Below are positions 43,434 to 55,054 of a stretch of 64,000 bases of DNA, in pieces. Source of the DNA: Tridacna crocea (taxonomy: Eukaryota; Mollusca; Bivalvia; Cardiida; Cardiidae); contig OX031059.1 of assembly GCA_943736015.1 (NCBI GenBank), positions 44,341,159 through 44,405,158 of the forward strand, written 5' to 3'. The notes under the pieces were generated by a model. The model was not told where the DNA came from, made no database searches, and saw only the letters and a list, made by a program, of their open reading frames with translations. Position numbers and translations under genes: made by a program. Positions within the stretch are counted from its first letter, which is position 1. Every line of letters begins with the position of its first letter.

Positions 43434-43986
43434 TTTAAAGGTGGAAATTTAGAATTTTTACATCTCACCAAATTAAAAAATATATATATCACTGAAATTC
43501 ATATGAAAAAATAATACAAACCATCAATAATTAAGATTCATAAAATTACAAAAAAAAATTATTTTTTTTGATGGTATTCCCTTAAAAGGCTACGTAGCCT
43601 CTTAAGCTATTTTTAGATTTCGCGCCAAAAATCAATAAAACATTGTGGGAATGTCAAGTGACTGGCACATGAGTCTTAACGCTTAAATTCCCTATCATAA
43701 CAAACATGTAATAATTATTTTCCATAATGTCTTCTTCGGACGCTATGTTTGAAGCTTCTTCTGTGTATTTCTGTAAGTAAATGAGCGAATTGATTATCTA
43801 AAAATAGAATGTGTCTCCCGTTGGTGTCAACCTGGGCCATGGTAAATCTCTAATTTCTCGTGTTGTCGGACGGTTTTCGACTACTGGGATTTTATGAATG
43901 AAAATTAAAAGGTTTTGGGAGTATAAGGATGATTTTTTTGCACTTTTGTAGAATTTTCGTCCCAAAATCTGAAGGGCCACCTTTAA
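43434..43986 (-). mobile_element. Element F, copy 2 (inverted)
   Basis: TTTAAAGGTGG and CCACCTTTAA ends. Aligns inverted with 18517-19044. It has about 20 extra bases around CTACGTAGCCTCTTAAGC, a small palindromic stretch absent in copy 1. Confidence 0.7.
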
Positions 43987-44766
43987 CATTCAATATCCAA
44001 CATTACAATCAATAGACGGTAAGCGATATTTCCATTTTATCGTAAGTGGCGCACCAGCAGTATCACGTGACACCGGACAATCAAAGCATTATTTTAGTAA
44101 CAAATGCCGTATGTCCCGTTCGCAAATCCTTTAAATTTGGACAAATTCATAACTGAAAAGAAAATGACATAGCAAGAAATCTATGGAAATCAATTCTAAC
44201 ACAATTCAAACATATTTCATGATATTGCCTTTGAAAAAGAAAATCACAGCCAAAATATGCATTTTATAAAATCGTATTTAGATAAAGAGCATGTAGAGAC
44301 TAAGAACTGACTTAGCCTTTGAAACCTGTATAAAATTCATAATCCTGACCATTAATGATAACCAAAGGGGTAAATTAATATGAAACAAATGAAAAGAAGA
44401 GTCAATTTAATGTGACACGTGTGTGCTAATCTGTAAGAAGCAAGTACATTACAGCTGGTCTAAAGGTCACACACTCTGCAGTGCGATACCGAGATCAAAG
44501 GAACACCGATTTAACCCTTCACCCATTTTTTTTTTTTTTGTAAGACTTCATTAGATACATATTTTTCATACTCAAAATGAAGCTTAAAAGAAGTTATGGA
44601 AGGTCTGAATTTTGATCTGAAGCCACGTTTCTTTTATTCATGATCGATAACATAAGTTATTCGTCAATAGGTACATGCCTGAAAGTGCAACAAGGATGTT
44701 TGATAATAGTACTTTAAAATCACTAAATGGACTGTCCCCGTCTTTTTGAAGACACTAAACAGCTAA
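43987..44766. other. No gene seen
   Basis: A TTAACCCTTCACCCA start at 44513 may be a stray MITE end; otherwise nothing. Confidence 0.45.
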
Positions 44767-44815
44767 TCAACCTTTTACCAAAGTATTTCGAGCGACCCGT
44801 GTAAAAAAGGGGGCA
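44767..44815 (+). mobile_element. MITE-A end fragment
   Basis: TCAACCTTTTACCAAAGTAT and CGACCCGTG only. Confidence 0.4.
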
Positions 44816-44949
44816 GACGTGCTGATTTGTCCCACTGTCTGTTACTTTTCTTACTTTCTCAACTTTAACACATCCCCACACACACACACTTTCAAAAAAC
44901 CGAAAACTGAAAGTAATCAATATGTAGTTCATAAATATTTGTGAAAAAA

Positions 44950-45145
44950 ACCCGAATTTTCAAAGTGTGAGCGAAAGTATTTGAGGAAAAAAGAAAGGGC
45001 TTGCAACATGGATTTTCTCCTGTTTCAACAATAGTTTTTTTTTTAACTTTTTAAAAGACAATTACAACCATTTGACCCATGTTTATTCAATCGTCTCCAT
45101 ATGCTAAGTATCTGGACGAGTCCAAAGTGTTGTCGTCGGGTGAAA
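44950..45145 (+). mobile_element. MITE-A, decayed right part
   Basis: GAGGAAAAAAGAAAGGGC, TGGATTTTCTCCTGTTTC, ACCATTTGACCCATGTTTAT, AATCGTCTCCATATGCTAAG, GTCGTCGGGTGAAAAC. Confidence 0.5.
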
Positions 45146-45162
45146 ACATTCGCAGTAACTAT

Positions 45163-45388
45163 TTAAAACCCTATGACACATAACCCAAGTTTTTTTCGAC
45201 CCTTAGAAATATAGTTTTTTTTTTTTTAAATGTTGTTGAAAAGGGTTAAAATTCTAGTAACCAACCTTTTCTCCTTTTCCCTTGCTATCCTTCCTACAGA
45301 AAATTTCATTTTTAAGCCACATTCAAATTGTTATCTGCAAAGACTTCTAATTTGGGCAAGTCTCAAATTTTTGTTTCGTAAAGAGTTG
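45163..45388 (+). mobile_element. MITE-A, decayed
   Basis: TTAAAACCCTATGACACATA start, CGACCCTTAGAAATATAG, GTAACCAACCTTTTCTCC, GTTTCGTAAAGAGTTGG end. Confidence 0.6.
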
Positions 45389-46320
45389 GTGAAAGATTCA
45401 GTGTTGTAAAAAATGGGGTGTAGGGGGATAACATCAATATACCTGCAATAGACCTTTCCTAATTTTATGCCAATGTTTGCGTAATTCTGTAGCTAAGTTT
45501 GTAACGTACAGGCTCGAAGTCCAGGAATCTGTGGTTTGATTTATTTAAACTATTAATGTGATAATTTTTCCAAAAAATCGTTCCAGTATCTGCTAAAAGA
45601 CAGAGACAGTCTACTAACAAAGAACTGGGACATCAAACATCTTGAATTTATAGCAAAAATCTTAACTTTGAAATATCATTTTTAAAAATCTGTATAGTTG
45701 CATGTTTGCCATGTTCCTGTTTGAACTACCTTATAAGTTGACTATCGTAAAAACAAAGTTTAATTCAAATTTCAAACCTTCAATTCCCTCTAGAAGAAAA
45801 GATGTTAGAGATTCATTTTCAGGAAGCGAATACGTGCTATACTTATTTTCATTGAAAAGCTAGTCAAGAGTTAGCTGGGTGTACGTTTGATCTCGGTGTT
45901 TCACCGTCAAAGTGGATGATCTATTTGAAAAGCTGTTGTGTCCTTTTTAGGCACCGACTAGTTAACACACACGTGTCATAATTAAATGTTTATCCCGTTT
46001 AGTCTTACGTTGATCACTTGTAGAGGTTTGGAATTGTTAAAAGCTGTGACGGAGGGTAAGTCTGTTCTAATTACTGGTGCCAAAAGATGCATTTTTCTGC
46101 CTGAACATTTTTTTTTCAAATGCATTATGTAACCTGGGTTAACAGGTCCCACTTTAAACGGTATATTTGCACTAATTTCTTTAGGAATGGAGGGGGTATT
46201 TGTTTAATTTAAGTTAAACCTTATCTTACTAAATATATTAAATGCCACTTTTAAAGCCGATAGTAAAACCTCAAAAGTTATTTCAAAGGAATATCTCGGG
46301 GAAAAATATCACCGTATCGT
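45389..46320. other. No gene seen
   Basis: No repeat or exon could be supported. Confidence 0.5.
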
Positions 46321-46423
46321 ATAGTGTAGATCTAGGATCAGACTGCACGTTCTTCCTGGTGTGATCTGAATCTATATTGTCTGCAAAAGGTCATTGAGTC
46401 GCACTTGGTAGCCAAAGGGTTAA
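46321..46423 (+). repeat. Repeat C, right-end copy
   Basis: GGATCAGACTGCACG, TCTATATTGTCTGC, GAGTCGCACTTGGTAGCC and final AAAGGGTTAA. Together with 37011-37115 this suggests an element with TTAACCC and GGGTTAA ends. Confidence 0.5.
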
Positions 46424-47924
46424 TGCAGTCTACATACAAAAAGCTCTATCAACACGCCCGGCAGGAGACAGCGCTTATAAATGATACCGCTTTACTCTCT
46501 GAAGTCTACCGAAAAATTGATAAAACAACAGTTTTTTTTGTGTGTGTCTTCGAAAAAGATAATTGATGAAACTAACGGCACGGTCGTTTTAGGTTGTTTA
46601 TTTATCGCGTTTAGTGTGTAATCCATTTAAAAAATATGACACTTTCACTATTCGGGTATATACAGGATTGGGAAAAATTGTCGGGTGGAAAGGGAAGTAC
46701 CTCGTGCTCACGTGTCAGTAACGGTATTTGGCAAGTGGTCTATTACCTCGATCTATAAATATTCATGAGCAATCAAATGGAGTAGCGTGCAATCATAGGA
46801 CCAACAAGCCATGGAACGAATTGGTTTTGGAACGAAAAAGCCCAAGGTCAGTTGGTAAATTTGTATCATTTCGCGAGAAGCTAGTTTCAATCAAAAATAA
46901 ATATCTCAACAATCGATAGCCTCGCCCAATGTATTTTAATATGCCATTTCAAATTACATATTTGAGTGACACCGTAAAAGTCATTTGCCAGAGAAAAAAA
47001 AATGAGTTTAACTAGGTTTATTTCCTTCGGTTTTGCACAAAATGGTTGAACTAAAACTCTACAAAGTTTGGGTACGCTGTCTCGGTATAGACTCGGTATA
47101 GACTCTAAAGAGTTTGGGTAAGCTATGACAAAATGGATACGTTGGCATATGTAGAAATATGTATCATATAGAAGATCTGCAAATCAAGATTTATATTGAA
47201 ATGTCGTCCTAGATAGCTGCAAATTATGAAGAAAATGGCAATATTCATGTATTTAAATTGAACTACTTTATGCCAAGTTTTATATTCTTGCGCTAAAGCC
47301 CGGGACCTTTCGGAGGTTGATTACTTTATCAGTGTCATTGACGACCGACTTTTTTTAAAAAGGGCTGAGTAATTACACTTGAAATTACGTTTTTCAGCCC
47401 GTCTGGTTTTTTTTGCGATAAAAGAGCATACAATCATTGCTTTGTCTGTTTGTATGTGGTTAGGACAGAGAACGTAGTAATGATATTCCAAATCGTTTGA
47501 AGCATTTTCAAGCTACAAACATCCGGGATATTCCGGCAAAATTTAAGCGGGAACTACTTGAACTGAATCAGTTTCTACTGCTGTGTACCTAAACGCGATT
47601 GGGTATTAGATTCACGGTACGAAATAAGATACATGGTTATCAAAATTCAATCTTGAACTCATTGTGGTATTGTCTTCGACAAATACCACAAAAATGTATC
47701 GTGATACTGTTGCGGTACCAGACAGGCCGATACAATGCAGTATCACGATAATTTTAATTGGTACGGCTTTGCTTTGTATTATTAAGTGAATATGATTTTT
47801 GTTGTAGACCGAGTGTACCCATTACCGAACATGATAATTTGCAGTTAATAAATAAAACCACCTACTGAACAGGTGATGTGATTTGTGTCATCTTTTGTGT
47901 ATTAGTGTTGTGTCCAGCGTTCGT
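46424..47924. other. No gene seen; two small inverted repeats
   Basis: GGGCTGAGTAATT pairs loosely with AATTACGTTTTTCAGCCC at 47363-47400. ATCGTGATACTG at 47698 pairs with CAGTATCACGAT at 47740. CCCGGGACCT near 47300 is GC-rich. No exon supported. Confidence 0.5.
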
Positions 47925-48571
47925 TGACTTACCTTGTTTATGCTCTGAATTTCACATTTTCACTCTGATACTCATAAATCTTGGTCAGAATATTGCCTCG
48001 ATGATACCACAAACAACTTTGAAATGGGTCATGTCAGGTCTAAAACTAGGTCATTCGATCAAATAATAGAAAAATCTTGTGTGTGTGTTATAGAGGCCAC
48101 ATTTTCAGTCTGATACTTGTGAAACTTGGTCAGAATATTACCTTGATGATACCTCAAACAACTTTGAAAATGAGTCATGTCAGGTGAAAAACTAGGTCGT
48201 TAGATCAAATAATACAAAAATCTTTTTTACACTCTAGAGGCCACATTTTCTGTCCAATACTCCTGGAAGGTGGTCAGAATGTTTGTCTCAATAATATCAC
48301 AGTCAAATTTTTAAAAAATGGGTCATGTCCAATAAAAAATCAAGATGACTGGGTGAAATCATGAAAAAGCCTTGTGTATGCTCAAGAGGCCACGTTTGCA
48401 GTCAAATACTCTTTAATGTTGGTCAGAATGTTTTGATGATATCCCAGACAAGTTTGAAAATGGGCCATGTTGGGTCAAAAATTAGGTCACTGGGTCAAAT
48501 CTTTGAAAACCTTGTGTACGCTACAGAAGACATACTTTCAGTCAAATACGCTTGAAAGTTTGTCAGAATAT

Positions 48572-48581
48572 TTGTCTTGAT
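48572..48581. repeat. Target-site duplication, left
   Basis: TTGTCTTGAT, repeated exactly at 48851-48860. Confidence 0.85.
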
Positions 48582-48850
48582 AATGCCTGCCTGGGTGGCT
48601 CAGTGGTGAGCGTTTCGGACTCATGACTTTGTGGTTGTGAGTTCAATACCAAGTTGAAGCGAACTTTCTTTCCGGCGTATTTTCGCCTCTCACTTCTGCT
48701 AAAGCATGTGGGAAAAGAAGTCGGTGGCGTTGGAAAGAAAGTTGTGTTAGTACTGGTATGAGAAAGCAAGGAAACACATGTGCGTCACCGACCACCATGA
48801 TATGGCCTTATCTGTTAAAGTGGCATTAAATCCCAACACAACCAACCAAA
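48582..48850 (+). mobile_element. tRNA-derived SINE
   Basis: Head GGGTGGCTCAGTGGTGAGCG is a good A-box; GTTGTGAGTTCAATACC is a weak B-box. A body of about 190 bp follows, with GTGGCATTAAATCCCAAC and the tail ACAACCAACCAAA, the end type seen in mollusc SINEs. A 10-bp target duplication flanks it. It transposed into the tandem repeat, so it is younger than that array. Confidence 0.85.
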
Positions 48851-48860
48851 TTGTCTTGAT
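48851..48860. repeat. Target-site duplication, right
   Basis: TTGTCTTGAT, matching 48572-48581. Confidence 0.85.
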
Positions 48861-49015
48861 CATATCACAGACAAGTTTGAAAACAGGTCATGTTGGAACA
48901 AAAACTAGGTCACAAGGTCAAATCTTAGAAAAACCTTGTGTTCACTCCAGAGGTCTCATTTTCAGTCCAATACTCTTCAAAGTTGGTCTAAATGTTTGTC
49001 ATGATGATAGATTTA

Positions 49016-49235
49016 TTGTTTAGTAAACAATCCCTGGTTTTCATGACTGTTACAGAAGCATTTTGAAAACATTGTGGGAAAAGGAGAAAGTGCTGGTAAC
49101 CAGCACTTTCTCCTTTCCCCACGTTTTCCACTTTTCCCAGAACAAATTTTGATTTTTGAGTTGCCTTAATTTTGACGACTGCAAATGCTTTCAATTGGAG
49201 CCAGTCTAAAATTTTGTTGTTTGGTAAAGAGTTAA
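49016..49235 (+). mobile_element. MITE-A with matched arm change
   Basis: AAACAATCCCTGG start, GTTTGGTAAAGAG-TTAA end. The tip is AAAGTGCTGGTAACCAGCACTTT: consensus AAAATGC is AAAGTGC with the complementary change in the other arm. Inserted in the bivalve tandem repeat. Confidence 0.8.
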
Positions 49236-50148
49236 TTGAGTTTGAAAATGGGTCATGTCAGGTCAAAAACCTGGTCACTTGGTCATACTTAGAAAACCTT
49301 GTGTCACATTTTCAGTCCAATGATCTTTAAAGTTAATCAGAATGCTTGTCTTGAATATACCCTTGATCCTTGAGGTTACATTTTCAGACCAGTATTCTTT
49401 AATCTTGGTCAGATGATATCTTGCATGATTTTGAAAATGAGTCACATGGAATCAAAAGCTAGATCACCGGCTTTAATCTATGAAAAACTTTGTGTACGCT
49501 CTAGAGGCCATATTTTCAGTCCTATAATATTGAAATTTGATAAGTGAGTTAGCCTTGATTATATCTTGGATTAGTTTCAATATGGGTCATGTTGGATATA
49601 AAGCTAGGTCCTTTGGTCAAATCTAGGAAAAAGCTTTTGTATACCCTATAGGCCACATTTTCTCTCAAATACTCATGAATGAAAGTTTGTCAGACTGTAT
49701 GTCTGGATAATTTCTACATATCAAGTAGACGGATGAAACAAATTCTAGAAAAAGCTTGTGTGCACTCTAGAGGCCATAGTTATTTTAAGTCCAATACTAA
49801 TGAGTGTTTGTCAATGTTTGTCTTAGTATTTCTGGACAGATTGAAAATGGGTCATGTTTGATAAGAAACCTGCAGAGCCATCATGGCCCTCTTGTTATAA
49901 ATCGAGCTTTTCTGTAAACGCGAGTTTGGCACGCCCCCTCCCCCATAGTAACACGGTATTTCGGTTGTCAAGCTAACTAGAAATGTGTCAGACTTTTTTG
50001 TTTACATGACACCCAATGCTGCATTTTCATTGGCTGATAAGACATTGGTAGACCTGTCAATCAAAATCGGCAGAAAGGTCAATTGTGGTGCAACGTTGGA
50101 CATTACATAAACTACAAACACCCAAAATTTTAAGTTTGTTATTTTGTA

Positions 50149-50375
50149 TAACCCTTCCAAAACGACAAATTGTAGCTGCTTCCTAACTGAGAGCATCTAT
50201 AGACTACAAATTCAAAATTGGTGTAAATTAGCTTTAGCTCTCCGATAGGATGGTAAACATTGTGGGAAAAGGAGAAAATGCTTGTTACCACCATTTTTTT
50301 CCTTTTCCAACAATGATTTCAAAAGCGTTCTTTTCCAGGATCATGCAAACCAGGGATTGTTTGATAAAGGGTTAA
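50149..50375 (-). mobile_element. MITE-A
   Basis: TATAACCCTTCCAAAACGAC start, AACATTGTGGGAAAAGGAG, tip CTTGTTACCACCATT, GTTTGATAAAGGGTTAA end. Confidence 0.75.
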
Positions 50376-50596
50376 CCAAATAAGTTCATTCCAGCTGTAG
50401 TACAAAGATCTTACGTATTACTTTGTGCCAAATGAGGAATAGTGGTGATGCAGACTGCATATTCAGAATTATGCATGTTGCCGAAAAAATGGGTGTAACA
50501 GGACAGACAAGGTTGTCATCATAGCTTCCTCTGCATGTAGTACGTTGCATCTTGTTAGTCTTAGCGTTTTGTCAGCAGCATAAACATTGCCCATGT

Positions 50597-50668
50597 GGCA
50601 GTGGCTCAGTTGGTAGTGCATCAGACTAATGATCAATGAGTTACAGGTTCGAATTCTGGTCGGTTAAC
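50597..50668 (+). repeat. tRNA-like sequence, SINE head or pseudogene
   Basis: GTGGCTCAGTTGGTAGTGCA is a near-perfect A-box and ACAGGTTCGAATTCTGG a near B-box, at roughly tRNA spacing. The anticodon arm (CAGACTAATGATC) does not form a proper five-pair stem and there is no matched acceptor stem, so a working tRNA gene is unlikely. Confidence 0.5.
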
Positions 50669-50691
50669 TGTCCATTAATTCGGATAGCCAC

Positions 50692-50913
50692 TTAACCCTT
50701 TACCACACAATGACGACTACCCTTGGAAACAAGCCTTTTGAAAACATTGTGGGAAAAGGAGAAAATGCTGATAACCAGCATTTTCTCCTCTTCTCACAAT
50801 GTTTTCTACCCTGTTAAGGCAAAATTGCACCATTAGAGCCACTTTGAAATTGTCGTCTGCAAATGTTTTCAATTTGGATAGGTCTAAAATTTTGTCGTGT
50901 GGTAAAGAGTTAA
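50692..50913 (+). mobile_element. MITE-A
   Basis: TTAA at both ends, CCCTTTACCACACAATGAC start and GTCGTGTGGTAAAGAG end; hairpin complete with CTGATAACCAG tip. Confidence 0.85.
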
Positions 50914-50922
50914 TACATTTGC

Positions 50923-51116
50923 TTAACCCTTTACCACACAATCCCTATTTTTAATACCCCTGTGAAGGCAGCCTTTTCAAAACATTGTTGGAAAACGGGA
51001 AAATGCTGGTAACCTTCCTAAAACAAATTCTAATTCTTTAGTCACATTCATTTTGTTGTCTGCAAATGCTTTCAATTTGGACAAGTTTAAAATTTTGTCG
51101 TTTGGTAATGGGTTAA
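50923..51116 (+). mobile_element. MITE-A, right hairpin arm deleted
   Basis: TTAA at both ends. CCCTTTACCACACAATCCC start, TTTGGTAATGGG end. AAAATGCTGGTAACC is followed at once by TTCCTAAAACAAATTC, so the right arm is missing. Confidence 0.85.
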
Positions 51117-51610
51117 TATATAAACAGTTGAAAAGTACAGTGTTCATAAATCACTTGGATACACTTAGTTTTGTTATGCTCATATATATGTAGTGTGTAT
51201 ACATGTAAATATGTTTCCATTTCTTGTACCTGCATGTCTTTGTTTTTAACTTATTAACCTTGTTACTTCAGCTGTATGTTGCCCTTATCTCACTAGTTAC
51301 ATGTACATTATGCACATGCTAAGGTGCTGGTATAGTAACACAGTGCTGGTATAGACGGTTTACTCGTACATAATTGTATTGGGATGGGTGAAATCTCAGA
51401 TTAATACATAAATACTATCATGTTAATTATATACTGTGTCAAAAATGGCAGGTTTCTATATAAATCTAGGCATTTTCATGCGAAATTTTGTACATGTTCT
51501 ACATGCACAGCCAAAAATGTGTTACAAGCCACTTCAGTAGAGCAACCAACCTATGTTTAACAGCAGAGAGACGACTTCCCAACTAACATTTGTTTTAATC
51601 TCAACCTCTT
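51117..51610. other. No gene seen
   Basis: AGTGCTGGTATAG-like sequence is repeated at 51322 and 51341; otherwise AT-rich. Confidence 0.5.
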
Positions 51611-51800
51611 TTAACCCATAACCAAACAACATATTTTGTATTCTTCCAAATGGAACAAGTCAGCAAAGTAATGGCAAATCAAAACCTAGGATAAGTGTAT
51701 TGCAATTCTCTCAATGGGGTCAGTCACATTATGGAAAAAGGATAAATTGCTCATATTCTTTTCCATTTCTCAAATGTTCTCGACAGAAGCTCATAATACT
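51611..51800 (-). mobile_element. MITE-A relic
   Basis: TTAACCCATAACCAAACAAC start, TCTTCCAAATGGAACAAGTC, AGGATAAATTGCTCA; the rest is unrecognisable. Confidence 0.35.
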
Positions 51801-51887
51801 TGACTTGACTGGTGCGACCATAAGTTTCACTTCCCATAATAGGCTGCTAAAACAAGTTAGACTCTACATTCTAAATCACCGAGACAG

Positions 51888-51902
51888 CCCCCCCCCCCCC
51901 CC
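51888..51902. repeat. C homopolymer
   Basis: About 15 C in a row. Confidence 0.95.
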
Positions 51903-52077
51903 ATCATTCAATAGATCTTTCATTCTTGTCACATTTTGATTGTATTGGATGCGGTTCCCCTAGTATGTAGGGACCTTGGAACTCACTATAACTGCTGGGT
52001 GTAATATATATATTTAGAGCTCCAGATAGTTGGAGTGAGTATGATTTCAAAATTGAAAATATTTATCATTCTCCACT

Positions 52078-52204
52078 AAACCCTATGTCTTGGGTACTCA
52101 TAAGAATCGTCTTATCGAGACAATTCTAATAAGTATCCACAACATACGGTTTGGAAGAGGAGTATTGGATTTAGGTTACCATTACTCTCTCTTATCTGGA
52201 GCTC
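52078..52204 (-). repeat. Palindromic repeat E, copy 2 (inverted)
   Basis: CCCTATGTCTTGGGTACTC, hairpin with AGTATCCACAACATACGG, then CTCTCTTATCTGGAGCTC. Reverse complement of 5983-6113. Repeat D follows directly. Confidence 0.6.
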
Positions 52205-52420
52205 TTTATCACATAAAACCTCCTCCAGCAGTGTATTAAACCCATGATATATTTTCGATATTACACACGTAATATCTTTCAATATTACATGAGTGTAATA
52301 TCGTTTTCTGGATCCTGCCTCTGTGTATTTCTTGAATCAATGAACGCATGAAGCTGTCCAAACCAGCCCAAAACGCGTGCAGGAATTTGTATCATGTATC
52401 ACGGCGCTATTTTGCTGTAA
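52205..52420 (+). repeat. Dispersed repeat D, copy 2
   Basis: ATCACATAAAACCTCCTCC, TTAAACCCATGATAT, an extra AATATTACATGAGTGTAATAT hairpin near 52279, GAACGCATGAAGCTG, CGTGCAGGAATTTG. Confidence 0.45.
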
Positions 52421-53319
52421 AATGATCTCAATGTTGCTTGCTTAGGTGTGTATACATGTGGAAAATTGCTATGATTTTCATAATGTACAAAACAAAAAAT
52501 GCAACATATTTAAAGTTGAGACTATTGTGGAAATATTTTGCCTTACTCTCAATGCAAACGGATTCACTCTGCTTTCGATGTACATGTAAATGTCAGAGAG
52601 CTTTCTTTTTGTGCATGTACACATTTCAAAGAGAACTATGTATGTAAAAATTGACCCATTGACAGTATTTGTACAGGTTGATGGTGATGATACACGATAC
52701 AAATTTGTCTTTCAATCGTTTTATGTGATAAATAGCATCTCACATTTGTGTTTATGTACTATCAATTTTCTAAAACTTGGTGACTAAAATGTACATGTAT
52801 ATGATATTTGCCAAGACTTGCGTCATAGAATTTGAGTCAACATGTTTGATAAACATGATATACATAAACACCCATGTAAGATTTTCTATTTAATGTCTGT
52901 TCAGCAATTGTTTTTACTTGTTCAGAAAGTACCCATAAAGAACACTAGAAAAAAATCTTGTACAAAAAAAATGGAATGCACTATATAAAGTTAACTTCTA
53001 GTTTAAAGTTTTATAAACAGTTGTTCCACAGTGATCTGGTACTTTACGGAAAATAGTAAAAATAACTGCTGATCAATGTTGAAATATTGAGAAACAATCC
53101 TGTTTAAATCAAAATTTCATTTATTGATTTATTGTAAACAGTAAAAGCAACTGGAAGGCGCACGGATTACTGCCTCTGTTCAGATTTTGGCATCTGAAAA
53201 TAGAAAAAGCAGACAAATGACAATGTTAGATGGATTAAATTTAGTCTGAAGAACTACCATAACACATGTTAACATGTACAGTATTTTTTTACACATCCTG
53301 AAATAGTTGCAAACTATTT
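52421..53319. other. No gene supported
   Basis: Frames of 65-75 codons on both strands overlap one another and lack splice or composition support. ACATGTA-rich. Confidence 0.45.
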
Positions 53320-53740
53320 TTTATCAACTGCCGAAGGGCTATAGTTTTAGCGTTGTCCATCTGTCCATCCTTCCGTCTGTTCATCCGTCTGTGTGTCCGT
53401 TCTGGTGAATATCTCCAATGCCATAGGACTGAATTTCGTAAAACTTCATACTTGTGTACAAAAACCCATTTTGCTGATACCCTTTTTTGGTTTTTTGGGA
53501 TTTGTAGCTGCATCATGGAATAAGGGGCTTCATGTTATACTGGACATATCTCAACAGATTTGAATGAGATTTTCACAGATCATGTGACCTAGCACATATT
53601 TATCATGAAAAAAAGGAGAATTCATGTCAAATTTAATTTTTTATCAATGTATCTCCAACTTTCAGACATACTTTCATGAAACTTCATATTTTTATTTGTT
53701 GATCAAAGCCAATGACCAATGAGTCCATCATGCATTCATC
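53320..53740 (-). repeat. Dispersed repeat with GTCCATC/TCCGTCTG motif
   Basis: TGTCCATCTGTCCATCCTTC and CCGTCTGTTCATCCGTCTG, then AATATCTCCAATGCCATAGG, ATTTCGTAAAACTTCATACT and ATCTCCAACTTTCAGAC. This layout of CCGTC runs followed by CTTCA phrases is common in mollusc intergenic DNA. Confidence 0.45.
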
Positions 53741-54847
53741 TGTTTATCCATTAGTCTGTTCATAAACCTTTTAGATCTCAAGCACAATATATCCATTGAG
53801 CTACCCTGGCAGGTGCTAGAATTTCCAACACTTTTCTCTCTAGCTAGTTCCTTGAAATGGTAGCAATGTGGCGGCGTATATTGTGAGAGAGATATCTTCT
53901 AAAGTCCATAACAAAAATTGATGAAAATTCAAACATGTCTTCCATTGGATAGTCAGTTGATACATTTTTCTTCTTATATAATGTGACATGGAAAAAGGGG
54001 GTTTTATGACTATTTTCTTTATTTGTTTTCATTTCATGAAATGCCAAATTCTGGAAAAAGGATACTTAATGTATAATCCTGTTATGCACCTCTTATATAT
54101 TTTTTTTATGGAATGAAATGCTGTGCCATGGAAAAAGGGAGATTAGTGTATGATATTATCATTGACCAATAACAAAAGGCCTCATCTACACGCAAAACAC
54201 AATACCTCTAATATATTTGTATCAAAAAAGTTCTTTTCGGTGGGGGATATCATTTCAATGAAATTGCTTGTTTCTTATAGCATTTCAAAATATCTAAGAA
54301 CATTTCAGTAATTTAATTTTATAAATGCTAGAAATTAATTTATGCATATAAATGGTTTAGCTCTTAAAGAGGTTGGAAGGAAAAACTAAAATGCCTGTAG
54401 CTTAGGAAATATATATGTTGAGACAGTTACCTTTGAAATTGATACAACAGCCATGTACCTCCACACATAATTATTTCACGTGGTTGAAGTATGCCTCGTA
54501 TATATCTTTATTCACCACTGTGTGCATTATGTCATTTATAGCCCGTAACCCTTTCTTCTTACAACTAGAGTATCGACTCCAAGGCCAATTATCCACCTGA
54601 AATCATTTGCCTAGTGTAAATGAAATGTAATAGATATAATTTACTAGAGTGAAGAGAGGCTTTATTTTGAAAATACAAAGTATAAGAAACAGAAAAGAGA
54701 GGATGAGAGAGAGAGAGAGAGAGAGGGTATGATTTAAGATGAACAACGTAAACGATATGAAAGAAAGAGGGGAAATGAGGCGCTGTTTCATACTGAAAAC
54801 AGTGCTACTACTAGCTCAGTTGGTAACATACAAGGATTGAAACAGGA
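53741..54847. other. No gene seen
   Basis: A (GA)n run at 54705-54726 and CATTTCA/ATGCCAT-like repeats around 53990-54125. No exon supported. Confidence 0.5.
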
Positions 54848-54994
54848 TATTACATGCAACTAGTGTCTTACCCTGAATTGATAGTAGGATTCATTTCTCT
54901 TTTACTGCCTATCCTTGTTTCCACAATGGTCATACCAGATTGAAGTCAGTCACTGGTGAAGTATTGTGCAGAGTACTAGTAAAAGAAAGTCCAG

Positions 54995-55054
54995 AGATCA
55001 ATGGATAGATACAGTGGCTCACATAGATCAATGGATAGATACAGTGGCTCACAT
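54995..55054 (+). repeat. 30-bp tandem duplication
   Basis: AGATCAATGGATAGATACAG, GTGGCTCACAT is present twice; the other segmental copy has it once. Confidence 0.9.

Larger units (their letters stand above)
47925..49895 (-). repeat. Bivalve-type tandem repeat, about 165-bp unit
   Basis: Blocks TAGAGGCCACATTTTCAGTC, AATACTC, TTGGTCAGAATGTTTGTCTTG, TGATATCACAGACAAGTTTG, AATGGGTCATGT, CAAAAACTAGGTCACTGGGTC and AAAAACCTTGTGT recur about eleven times with 15-25% divergence. The right end reads GCCATCATGGCCCTCTTGTT (49878-49897), whose inverse I recall as the start of a very common bivalve repeat, hence the minus strand. A SINE and a MITE-A interrupt it. Confidence 0.8.

Noticed and set aside
50597-50668. 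Functional tRNA gene
   Set aside because: A- and B-box are present but the anticodon and acceptor stems do not pair.
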